DNA of 64,000 nucleotides, from positions 1-64,000 of the forward strand of contig JAJJLU010003487.1 in assembly GCA_023807065.1 (NCBI GenBank), given 5' to 3'. How positions within the stretch are numbered: position 1 is the stretch's first letter; each line of letters starts with the position of its first letter. Of this stretch, positions 1 through 8,478 are shown piece by piece. The position numbers and the translations under genes are program-made. The notes under the pieces were generated by a model. It was not told where the DNA came from and did no database searches. It saw only the letters and a program-made list of their open reading frames with translations. The DNA comes from Isotricha intestinalis. Taxonomy: Eukaryota; Ciliophora; Litostomatea; Vestibuliferida; Isotrichidae.

Positions 1-142
1 AGAAACTAGAGAAGCTAAAGCATTTCTTCAACAAAGAATTCCAGAAGTAAAAAGAGAAATAAAGAATGAAATAGATTTCCATACAAAAAATATGTTAAAT
101 AATATTGATAAAGAATTATCTCAAATAAAAAATAAAAAATAA
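1..142 (+). CDS. 3' end of an unidentified gene (partial)
   Basis: An open frame enters from the window edge (first full codon at 2) and stops at TAA 140-142. The visible 46 residues are charged and helical, beginning ETREAKAFLQQRIPEVK and ending ELSQIKNKK, which looks like the tail of a coiled-coil or helical protein. I do not recognise the family; the start and most of the protein lie outside the window. Only 66 bp separate it from the next gene on the same strand. Confidence 0.6.
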   Translation, partial: ETREAKAFLQQRIPEVKREIKNEIDFHTKNMLNNIDKELSQIKNKK

Positions 143-208
143 AAGAAATTTAAAAAAATGAATTAATTATTATTTAAATATTTTAATGTTTTTTAAATTA
201 AATCAAAA

Positions 209-982
209 ATGGCTCATTCAAGTAAAGTGAATTTATTAGAATATTTAAGTAAATCAAATGATGAATTAGAACCATTTAATGATGGGATTGATTATATTCC
301 CATTTGTCAATTCATTTATAAAACAATTAAATTTAAAGAATATTCAAATATTCAAAAATCAATAAATTATTTAAGGCGGCTTTTAAAATTTGAAAAAAAA
401 ATCTTTGAAACTTTATTTGAAACTATTTCTCATTTAATGTATGATATTATAAAAAACGAAAATAATAATTCAAAAGAAGAAATTTTAATTTTTTTATGTG
501 AAATAATTTTTCAAAGGAATTTATTTGGAGATTCTTTTTATGAATGGATAAGTGAATTTATTTTTATTTTAGTTAAAATTTCATTAAATAATTTGGATGA
601 GAAAAATAAAATATTAGGAGATTTTATTTTAATTAAATTAACAGAAGATATAAAGATGATAAATCTTTTTATTAGAAATTTTAATTTATCAGAAAATGAA
701 TATTTTTGTTCAAAAATTTATGATTTATTTATTAAAACTCTTTTAAATAATGTTGAATTAATAAAATTAAAAAATAAAATTGATTGGAATACTATCTATA
801 GATTTCTTGGAAATGAATATAAACAAGGAAAAAAAGATTTAATATTAAAATGTGTTAATGAAATAAAAAAAATTTGTAGAGATAATGGAATTGATTATAA
901 AAATATTTTAGAAGAATTTACTGAATATGGAATGATTAATTCAACTTTATATAATGCAATTAGAGATAATAATATTAAATAA
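209..982 (+). CDS. Helical protein of unknown function (257 aa)
   Basis: An ATG preceded by an A-rich stretch opens a 257-residue frame ending in TAA. The protein is almost entirely predicted helix, rich in Leu, Ile, Asn and Lys, with no signal peptide, membrane segment or catalytic motif that I can see. Hydrophobic positions alternate as in ARM/HEAT-type helical repeats (for example IYKTIKFKEYSNIQ and later LILKCVNEIKKICRDNG), so a scaffold role is possible, but that is a guess from composition only. Codon use matches the recognisable genes, so I consider it a real gene. Confidence 0.7.
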   Translation: MAHSSKVNLLEYLSKSNDELEPFNDGIDYIPICQFIYKTIKFKEYSNIQKSINYLRRLLKFEKKIFETLFETISHLMYDIIKNENNNSKEEILIFLCEIIFQRNLFGDSFYEWISEFIFILVKISLNNLDEKNKILGDFILIKLTEDIKMINLFIRNFNLSENEYFCSKIYDLFIKTLLNNVELIKLKNKIDWNTIYRFLGNEYKQGKKDLILKCVNEIKKICRDNGIDYKNILEEFTEYGMINSTLYNAIRDNNIK

Positions 983-1043
983 AAGTTTTTTAAAAAATTA
1001 TATGAACAATTCTTATTTAATAATTTTTTAATTAAAAGATTAT

Positions 1044-2456
1044 TTAGTATTTATAAGAAAAACTATTATTTTTTTTTGAGTGTTGTAATTTTTGTATAAT
1101 AATTTCATCTTCATTCTTATTTAATTTTTTTTTATTATTTTTTACAATAACTTCAATTCCCTTAAACCAATTTTTAAATTCACTATAATCAATAAAAATA
1201 ATCTCAAATTTATCTTCTATATCAGAAATTGAAATTAAAAAAGGAAAATATTTATTTTGTGTTGCTTTAATTCTTTGATTTGTATCTAAATTAATATTAT
1301 TAAATTCTTTTAAATGAATTAATTTATTTAAACTAAAATTTTCTTCTAAACAATAACAATTATTAATTTCACATTTTTGATAAAATTTTATAAATTTCAT
1401 ATAAATTTTAATAATATCTTTCATAATATTATCAACGAAAATATTAGAGATTTTATCTAATTGAATTTGTAAACTTTTATAATGTTGATTAATAATTAAA
1501 TTATGAATATCATTATCCATTGTAATAAATGATAAACATTTTTTAGTAAAATCAACGGATATAAATCCTTTATAATAACCTAAACTTTCAGGAGAAATAT
1601 CAAAATTTTTTAAAGGATTAAATTTAATAGAATTTTTACTAATAAATTTAAAATAACAAAAAGTTTGTTGTATCATTGATTTATTATAATTTGAAATAGG
1701 AATTTTAAATGAACGATTTGATGAATTTGGACTTATTTGAGTTTTAATTATATAAATTTGAGATTTATTTATTTCATTTTCTTCTAATTTATTAATTAAA
1801 TAAGTTAATTTTTTTCTTGAAGATTTTAAATTTTTCTCGGTTGGCTTTCTTTTATAATTATTATAATTTAAATATATATTTTCTCTTGTTGTTACTTTAT
1901 TTTTTTTATTGAAATATTTCCCATAATCTGTTTTACTTTCTTTTGATAGAAAATTTTTTCTAAATTGATTTAATGAACTTTTATTTCTTGAAAATTGACC
2001 ATATAAATGCATTTTATTTTCTAAATTGGAAATATTATCTTTTGATTGTTCAATTTTTTCATTTAATAATTGTTTTGAACTTGTTAATTCTGAAATTTTT
2101 TCTTTTGCTTCTTTTTTTTTCTCTTTATATATTTTATTAATAAAATTAAAATCACTTTGAATTCTATTCTCTAAAGATATTAATTTAATAGTATATTTTA
2201 ATAGAAGTTGAAGTTGAATATTAGGAATTATATTTTCTGTTTTATTTTTTATTTTTTGATAAATCTCTAATATAAATTCATTTATTTTTTCTTCATCCGT
2301 TAATTTTTTATTATTTTTCATCTTTAAAATATTATCTTCAATTTCTTTTGAAATTTCTTTTATATTATTTTCATTATATAAGACATTTAAATTCTCAAAA
2401 ATAAATTTAATTTCTTCAACAAATTTTTCTTTTGTATAATTTTCAATATCATTCAT
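1044..2456 (-). CDS. Coiled-coil protein, possibly second part of a split gene (470 aa)
   Basis: The frame runs from ATG 2456 to TAA 1044-1046. Residues about 90-150 form a Lys/Glu-rich coiled coil (EKISELTSSKQLLNEKIEQ); the rest is a mixed Asn/Lys-rich region with a more ordered C-terminal half containing CEINNCYCLEE and ISDIEDKFEIIFIDYSEF. No known domain recognised. Its ATG is only 16 bp after the stop of the next upstream minus-strand frame (2473-2997), which itself ends in a coiled coil; the two are in different frames. They may therefore be one gene interrupted by a non-standard intron or a frameshift, or two tightly packed genes. Confidence 0.65.
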   Translation of the reverse strand: MNDIENYTKEKFVEEIKFIFENLNVLYNENNIKEISKEIEDNILKMKNNKKLTDEEKINEFILEIYQKIKNKTENIIPNIQLQLLLKYTIKLISLENRIQSDFNFINKIYKEKKKEAKEKISELTSSKQLLNEKIEQSKDNISNLENKMHLYGQFSRNKSSLNQFRKNFLSKESKTDYGKYFNKKNKVTTRENIYLNYNNYKRKPTEKNLKSSRKKLTYLINKLEENEINKSQIYIIKTQISPNSSNRSFKIPISNYNKSMIQQTFCYFKFISKNSIKFNPLKNFDISPESLGYYKGFISVDFTKKCLSFITMDNDIHNLIINQHYKSLQIQLDKISNIFVDNIMKDIIKIYMKFIKFYQKCEINNCYCLEENFSLNKLIHLKEFNNINLDTNQRIKATQNKYFPFLISISDIEDKFEIIFIDYSEFKNWFKGIEVIVKNNKKKLNKNEDEIIIQKLQHSKKNNSFSYKY

Positions 2457-2472
2457 ATCTAATTTTATTTTA

Positions 2473-2997
2473 TTATAAATTAGTTCTTTGACTATTTTGT
2501 TCCCAATTATCAGTTATTAAAGATCTAAAAATTTCTTCAAAAGATTCTTTATTTGATAATAAATTTTCTAGTTCATTTCTTTTAATATCTTTTTGAATTT
2601 TTAATTTTTTTATTTCATCTTGTAAAGCAGAAATATCATTTATTTTTCGATTTAAATTTTTCTTTAAGACAGTCATTTTATCTTTTGTTTCTCCTAATCT
2701 CATTTTAATAAAAAAACCTTCATTTTTTTGAAGTAACTCAAGATTGGAGGTTGAAATATTTGAATTTGATTTATGATAATTGAAATCTTCTTTAAAATTT
2801 GAATTATTATTATTTTGAATTATTTTATAAGAATTTGATAAATCTAAACTGTCAATATTGTTTTGTGAATTTTTTTGAATTTTTATACAAATTGGAAATG
2901 TATTTTTTGTTTGAGAAAATGATTTATATTTTGATGTTAATATTTTATCCTCATTATTACTAATATTATATGATAAATCATTTGAATTTTTTTCCAT
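2473..2997 (-). CDS. Asn-rich protein with C-terminal coiled coil, possibly 5' part of a split gene (174 aa)
   Basis: ATG at 2997, TAA at 2473-2475. The first 95 residues are disordered and Asn/Ser-rich; residues about 100-165 form a heptad-like coiled coil (KKLKIQKDIKRNELENLLSN) ending in FRSLITDNWEQN. That ending continues plausibly into the protein encoded by 1044-2456, which starts 16 bp further on in another frame. The only GT...AG that would join the frames is about 34 nt long and starts GTCAAAG, unlike the GTAA(A/G) introns of 24-28 nt proven elsewhere in the window. Function unknown. Confidence 0.6.
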   Translation of the reverse strand: MEKNSNDLSYNISNNEDKILTSKYKSFSQTKNTFPICIKIQKNSQNNIDSLDLSNSYKIIQNNNNSNFKEDFNYHKSNSNISTSNLELLQKNEGFFIKMRLGETKDKMTVLKKNLNRKINDISALQDEIKKLKIQKDIKRNELENLLSNKESFEEIFRSLITDNWEQNSQRTNL

Positions 2998-3095
2998 TAT
3001 TTTTTTTATTAAAAAATTAATTTAAAAATTTTTTTGAGTTTAAATTTGTTAATATTTCATTTTAATATTTAAAAAATGAATTATAATAGTAACCT

Positions 3096-5012
3096 TTACT
3101 TTTTATTTATATTTTTTTTATTTAAAATTCTATTATTATTTTTATCATTATTTTCCTTACTTATAATACTTTCAGAAAAACTGTTATCAATATAACTATT
3201 ATATATATCAAAATCATTATTTAATTTATTTAATAAATTATTTAATTCTCTTTCATTTTTATCATTTTTAACAAAAGATTGTTTTTTTCCTAATTGAATT
3301 TTATTTTTTGATTTATTAGATATAATTTTTCTAATAAAAGGTTGAATATCATTTTTATATTCATTAATTTGATTAATTTGATTAATTAATTTTTCTAAAG
3401 ATTGAATTTGAAAATCTTTAAGTTTGATTTCATTTTTTAAATTTATTATTTTTTTATCATCATATTTATCATAATTAACAGAAGAAAAGTTATTCAAATC
3501 CATATTATTAAATTGAGATTGAAGATCTTTATTTTTTTGTATCAATTGATTCTTTTCACTTTGACTTTTTGCTAAACATTTATTACTTTCTATTAATAAT
3601 TGTGAAATTTCAAGAATTTTATTATCTAGATTTTTATTTGTTTTCTTATCATTTTCATTGAAATTTGAAATGTTAATTGGATTTTTATTATTTATTATTT
3701 CATTTAAACTTTTATTTGGTTCATTTGAATTTTTGAAATTTGAATTCTCTTTCTCTATAAAATTGATATTATTATTATTTATATAAGAGAATAACATTTC
3801 TAATGAATCATTTATATTTTTTAATTTTAATTCTGGATCATTAATATAGGAAAAACTAGGTAATGAAGAAAAAGGAAAATCTAAATTTTCATTTTTGAAA
3901 TGATGACTGTTTATAAAATTAAAAAAAATATTAACATTTTGATCTAATAAATTATTAATATTATATTTAAATTGATTTAATTGATTTAATAGGAATTTAT
4001 TTTCGTTTTCCAATTCTTCTGTTTTATTTATTATATTTGTTATAGTATTATTTAATCTTTGAATTTCATTAGAATTTTCTTTTATTATTTCATCCATACT
4101 TATAATATCATTTCTTTCACTTATTCTTTCTGTCTTTTCATCATTTAATTCTTTTTCTAATTGTATATTTTTTTCCCTTTCTGATTTTATTAATTCTTCA
4201 CAATTTTTTAATTCTTCATTATCATTAAATCTTATTTCATATATTCTTCTTAGTAAACTTTTAAAATTCTTAATTATTATTTCATATTTTGGAAAATTAT
4301 ATAAATTATCATTTTTTATTTTTTCATAATCAAAAGAAAAATTATTTAAATTTGTAATATCATTATTCTCTATTAATTGAGTAATATTTGAAAATTGTTC
4401 AATAATATAATTAATTAAATTATTATAATCTTTGTCATAATTTGATAATTGAATCTTTAGTTCATTTATATATTTATCTCTTTTATCAATTTCAATTGAA
4501 CATTCATTTTTTAAATTTGATAATATTTGTTCTACATTTTGAGAATATTGTTCAGAATTTGATAAAATATTTGTGTTATCTTTTTTTAAATCCAAAATCA
4601 TTTTTTGATATTCATAAATTTGTTTCTTTTTTTCAAATAATTCATTTTTTAATTTTCCTAAATCGTTATTTAAATCTTTATCTAATAAAGTATTATAAAT
4701 CCCATTGAAATTATATTCAATTTCATTTTCATTTAAATCTTTGTTGAATTTTTTTAAATTTTTTTCTAATTTTTCAATTTGTTCATTCTTTTTTATTATT
4801 TTTGAATGTAAAGATTTCTTATCTGAATCTAAAGAAGCAATATCTGTCTTTAATGATAAAATTTGAAAATCTTTTTCTTGAATTTTTTTTGATAAATTAT
4901 CTATTTTTTTTAAAAGATTATTATTAATTTCTGTTAAAGATGAAATTTGATTTTCTTTATTTAAATAATTGGCTCCATTTAAAAATGAATAAGTCTTATC
5001 TGAATTTTCCAT
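3096..5012 (-). CDS. Long coiled-coil protein (638 aa)
   Basis: A single frame from ATG 5012 to TAA 3096-3098. Almost the whole protein is coiled coil: residues 20-100 (ENQISSLTEINNNLLKKIDN onward), 130-200, 265-350 and 465-560 show heptad spacing, separated by Asn-rich linkers. No motor, kinase or lipid-binding motif is visible. Such proteins commonly serve as cytoskeletal, basal-body or tethering scaffolds, but the sequence does not decide this. It is the third consecutive coiled-coil frame on the minus strand, 98 bp upstream of 2473-2997. Confidence 0.75.
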   Translation of the reverse strand: MENSDKTYSFLNGANYLNKENQISSLTEINNNLLKKIDNLSKKIQEKDFQILSLKTDIASLDSDKKSLHSKIIKKNEQIEKLEKNLKKFNKDLNENEIEYNFNGIYNTLLDKDLNNDLGKLKNELFEKKKQIYEYQKMILDLKKDNTNILSNSEQYSQNVEQILSNLKNECSIEIDKRDKYINELKIQLSNYDKDYNNLINYIIEQFSNITQLIENNDITNLNNFSFDYEKIKNDNLYNFPKYEIIIKNFKSLLRRIYEIRFNDNEELKNCEELIKSEREKNIQLEKELNDEKTERISERNDIISMDEIIKENSNEIQRLNNTITNIINKTEELENENKFLLNQLNQFKYNINNLLDQNVNIFFNFINSHHFKNENLDFPFSSLPSFSYINDPELKLKNINDSLEMLFSYINNNNINFIEKENSNFKNSNEPNKSLNEIINNKNPINISNFNENDKKTNKNLDNKILEISQLLIESNKCLAKSQSEKNQLIQKNKDLQSQFNNMDLNNFSSVNYDKYDDKKIINLKNEIKLKDFQIQSLEKLINQINQINEYKNDIQPFIRKIISNKSKNKIQLGKKQSFVKNDKNERELNNLLNKLNNDFDIYNSYIDNSFSESIISKENNDKNNNRILNKKNINKK

Positions 5013-6021
5013 TAACTTTATTTTTTATTCATCAAAATAAAAATAAATAAAATATTTATTTCATTCAACTCTCTTAAAAAATATAAATTGAAAAAGAAGA
5101 AATTAAAATAATAATTTAAAACAAAGGAGATTAAACTTTGACAGAAAAAAAAATGAAACTAAAATTAATTAATCGAATTAATATAAAAAAATTGAGGAAA
5201 ATTTTTATATAAATTTGTCTGAGGAAAATATATCAAAAAAGCATTTTTTAACTTCTACTACAATTTCAACATTTTTTAAAAATTTAATAATAGTTCCATT
5301 TAAAATAAATATTTTTGTATAATATTCCTATTTTTATATTTTATTAATCTATATATTTTTAAATTTATAGGGTTAATTCTAATTTTTAAATTATATATAA
5401 GAGATATTTATGGTTTGTTTTTTTCTTAATTAAATATTTTTCTTTTTATATATTCTTTTTTTTTATTCAATATTTTTTTGAAAGATGTTCTCCTACCATA
5501 AAATATTTATTACTATTTTTTTCTGCTTTTATTTTCTTTTAAATATGAAAAGATAAATATATTTTAGTTTTTTATTCGAGTTTTTTTTAAATCAATGGAA
5601 AATGATTTCCAATAGAAATTAAGGATATATATAATATTTAAAAAAAGTAGTTATATATTTGTATTATTTTATTTCTTATTTTCTAATATTAATTTTTAAT
5701 TTAAAAATTAGGGTTTAATAAATAAAATAAATTGATAATAATATTAATAAAAAAACTCTCAATTTTCTATTGAGTTTTTCATTTGTATTTCCAAATCACA
5801 AAGAAAAAAAATTAAATTTTAATTAAGAATGCTCCACAAAATACGATAGAAATAATTAAAAAATCTTATTAATTTTTGAAAATAAAAACAATGCAATCCA
5901 AAAAATAAAAAATACAAAAATATCGATTATCAAAGAAGAAAAGTGAAAAATTCCATAAAAAAAAAATAAAGAAAAACAGCAGAAAAAGAAGTGTCCTTCA
6001 TTCCTAAATAATAATTTAAAA
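5013..6021. other. Intergenic, about 1 kb, promoter region of two divergent genes
   Basis: The gap separates the minus-strand coiled-coil gene from the plus-strand MYB gene, so it must hold both promoters. It is T/A-homopolymer rich. One readable stretch of about 40 codons occurs around 5193-5321 on the plus strand (peptide including NLSEENISKKHFLTSTT) but has no ATG in frame and no partner, so I do not call it a gene. No clear motif or repeat was found. Confidence 0.5.
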
Positions 6022-6813
6022 ATGGAGTGCCAACAAAAAGAAAAAATTTTTTTAATAAAAAAAGTGATAAACCAGAAAAAATGGACAAAAGAAGAAGATT
6101 TGAATTTAATAAAATTAGTTAAAAATTACAATGGTAAAAATTGGAAAGAAGTAGCATCATTTTTTCACAATAAAACTCCTCTTCAATGTTTTAGTAGATA
6201 TAAAAGAATAAGACCAGGAATAAATAAAGGAACTTGGAAAAACGAAGAAGATAAATTAATAGTAAGTTTAGTTGAAAAATATGGGAAATCTTGGTCTAAA
6301 ATTAGTAAAATTATTCAAACAAGAAATGGAAAACAAATAAGAGATAGATATCTTAATATTTTAGATCCTAATATTAATAAAAAAAAATTTTCAGTTGAAG
6401 AAGATTATCTTCTTATTCAATTATATGAAAAGTTTGGACCTAAATGGGCAAAAATTAATCAATTTTTTCATAAAAGAACTACAGATATGATTAAAAATAG
6501 GTTTTATTCTTCTCTTAAAAAAAAATATGATGATTATATTAATAATAATAATAATTGTAAAATATTTTCTAAAGATTTTTTGAATTGTACTTTCCATAAT
6601 TTTCCCACTGAATCAAGTACTTTAAGTCAAGTACTTCCAAATAATAATAATCTTAAAGAATTATCGACAATTAAATTGTCGTATCAGCCTTCTTTGTTTA
6701 TAAATAAAAGTGAGAAGGATGAAAGAAAGAATGTAGATTTACAATCAAATTTATTATTCAATAATAATAATGATATTTTTGATATTTTTTTAAATGAGGA
6801 AGATGATTATTAA
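6022..6813 (+). CDS. Three-repeat (R1R2R3) MYB transcription factor (263 aa)
   Basis: Residues about 19-168 hold three consecutive MYB repeats with the regularly spaced aromatic residues: KWTKEEDLNLIKLVKNYNG...NWKEVASFF (R1), GTWKNEEDKLIVSLVEKYG..SWSKISKII (R2) and KFSVEEDYLLIQLYEKFG..KWAKINQFF (R3). In R3 the first Trp is replaced by Phe, a common substitution. The arrangement is that of animal, plant and protist c-MYB-like proteins that bind DNA in the nucleus and often control cell-cycle or differentiation genes. The remaining 95 residues are Asn-rich and acidic at the end (NNDIFDIFLNEEDDY), suitable as an activation segment. The target genes are unknown. Confidence 0.92.
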   Translation: MECQQKEKIFLIKKVINQKKWTKEEDLNLIKLVKNYNGKNWKEVASFFHNKTPLQCFSRYKRIRPGINKGTWKNEEDKLIVSLVEKYGKSWSKISKIIQTRNGKQIRDRYLNILDPNINKKKFSVEEDYLLIQLYEKFGPKWAKINQFFHKRTTDMIKNRFYSSLKKKYDDYINNNNNCKIFSKDFLNCTFHNFPTESSTLSQVLPNNNNLKELSTIKLSYQPSLFINKSEKDERKNVDLQSNLLFNNNNDIFDIFLNEEDDY

Positions 6814-6841
6814 GCTTTTTATTTATACAGTTAATAATTAA

Positions 6842-6863
6842 TGCTATTATTACGATAATAGCA
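6842..6863 (+). other. Perfect 9-bp hairpin just after the MYB stop
   Basis: TGCTATTAT at 6842-6850 is exactly complementary to ATAATAGCA at 6855-6863 with a TACG loop. It starts 29 nt after the MYB stop codon, so it would lie in the 3' UTR. It could affect mRNA stability or 3' end formation; short palindromes also arise by chance in DNA this AT-rich. Confidence 0.4.
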
Positions 6864-7527
6864 CTTGAATATTTTATATCAACAATATTCATATTGTATT
6901 TATTTATTGCATGGTTACTACCAATAATTGTAAAATTGTATATAAAATTTATATTTACTATGATTCTTTTCTAATAAATGTGCAATATGGATACTTGCTT
7001 TTAATTTTAAACTATTCTTTTAAATTTATTTTTATGGTATTTGTGTATTTGTTATATCATTTATAAATAAGAATTTAAAATAATTAATTGTATTCATATA
7101 TTTCTTTTGAAATTTTATTTTTATTTTCATTAAATTAATTTTTAACATTTTTTGTGAAGGCATTTAATGAGATAATTTTTGAAGTATTTAATCATAATAT
7201 TTTTGTTTGGCATTATACAACAGAGAATACAATAATTACTTTTTCAGGCAATTTTCCGTTTGAAAATTATTATTATAAAATTAATTATTTTTTAATTCAT
7301 TAATTATTTTTTTTATTTATTTTATTTTATTAAATTTCTCAAAATTAATAATAAAATAAAAATAAAATAATTATTAAAATTAAAATTCAAAAACTTAAAG
7401 GAGAAAAAAGTTAAATAAAATTCAGATTTATTTTATCAAAAATTAAAAAACAATTAAAATAACTTAATATGGTACTTAAAAAAAAAATTATAAATAAAAA
7501 TTAAAAAATCACTACTCTATATTTTTA
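6864..7527. other. Intergenic, about 660 bp between convergent genes
   Basis: The gap lies between the 3' ends of the MYB and Rab genes, so no promoter is required. On the minus strand around 7160-7265 short stretches read like decayed coding DNA (for example NGKLPEKVIIVFSVV) but are broken by stops and too short to call. Otherwise AT-rich spacer. Confidence 0.4.
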
Positions 7528-8262
7528 TTAATGACAGCAAGTAGAATTATCTTTTTTATCAAATATATTTTCAGCAAGATTTATATTATCATCATTGTCT
7601 TCTTCATTATTTTCAGAATCATTTATTAAATATGTATTATAGTCTTTATATAATAATTTTGCAGCTTCAACAAAAATTTCTTTAACATTCATCCCACTTT
7701 TAGCAGAAGATTCCATAAATAATGAAAATCCATAATCATATTTCATTTTCTCAGCTTCTTCTTTTTCTACTTGTCTTTCATTTTCTAAATCTAATTTATT
7801 ACCAATTAAAAATATTTTAACATCAGGATTTGAATTTTCTTTCATTTCTTTAACCCAACTTTCTATATCTTCAAAGCTTTTTTTACTATTTAAATATTAA
7901 TTTTTAATTTTACTCATTTATTGCATAAACTATTAAAGCTAATGAACTATTTCTATAAAAGTTGGCTATTAAAGATCTATATATTTCTTGACCACAAGTA
8001 TCCCAAATTTGTAATCTTATTATTTTATTCTCTATTTTACATGTGAAACCACAAAATTCAAATCCTACTGTTGCTAAATAATTATTTTGAAATATATTTT
8101 TTGTGGCTTGAATTGATAAACATGATTTTCCTACTCCTAAATTTATATATTTTTCATTTTACCTGGATTACCTATTACAATTAATTTAAATGTTAAGTCA
8201 AAAGAAGGATAATCTTCAGGGAGTATCTCACAATGTATATTATTATAATCTATAGATTCCAT
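7528..8262 (-). CDS. Rab-family small GTPase, three exons (226 aa)
   Basis: Exons are 8163-8262, 7914-8136 and 7528-7885, joined in frame by removing introns of 26 and 28 nt. The product has the P-loop GNPGVGKS (made by joining exons 1 and 2), the switch region TVGFEF, WDTCGQE, the NKLD guanine-specificity motif in IGNKLDLE and the ESSAKSG motif. The C-terminus ...STCCH gives a dicysteine for geranylgeranylation, so the protein should cycle between cytosol and a membrane compartment and control vesicle traffic. WDTCGQE carries Cys where most Rabs have Ala; from memory this variant is common in ciliate Rabs. Which Rab subfamily it belongs to cannot be set from this sequence alone. Confidence 0.93.
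7886..7913 (-). other. 28-nt intron in the Rab gene
   Basis: On the minus strand it begins GTAAAATT and ends AAATAG. Without removal the reading frame meets a stop at once; with removal GA|T joins to give YAIND-KKSFEDIESW, the expected Rab sequence. Confidence 0.9.
8137..8162 (-). other. 26-nt intron in the Rab gene
   Basis: On the minus strand it begins GTAAAATG and ends ATTTAG. Its removal restores the P-loop GNPG|VGKS across the junction, which fixes both splice sites. Confidence 0.92.
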
Positions 8263-8478
8263 TTTTTTCAAATATAATTGAATATAAAAAATCGGAAATT
8301 AAAAAATAAATTTGAAATCAATTGAATAATATAATTTTTTTACTTTTAATGATTAATTCATTAAATAAACTAATTTTATATAATCAAAAGAATAATATTT
8401 ATATATAAAATTAATATATTAACATTATAAGAAACTTTTTATTTTTGAATGATTTTAAATGAAATTATTTGTAATGAA

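Noticed and set aside
4442..4708. 88-codon plus-strand frame inside the coiled-coil gene
   Set aside because: Antisense shadow with no protein-like composition; the minus-strand gene covers it fully.
6834..6990. Hydrophobic 50-codon plus-strand stretch behind the MYB gene
   Set aside because: No in-frame ATG near its start and composition typical of AT-rich noncoding DNA.
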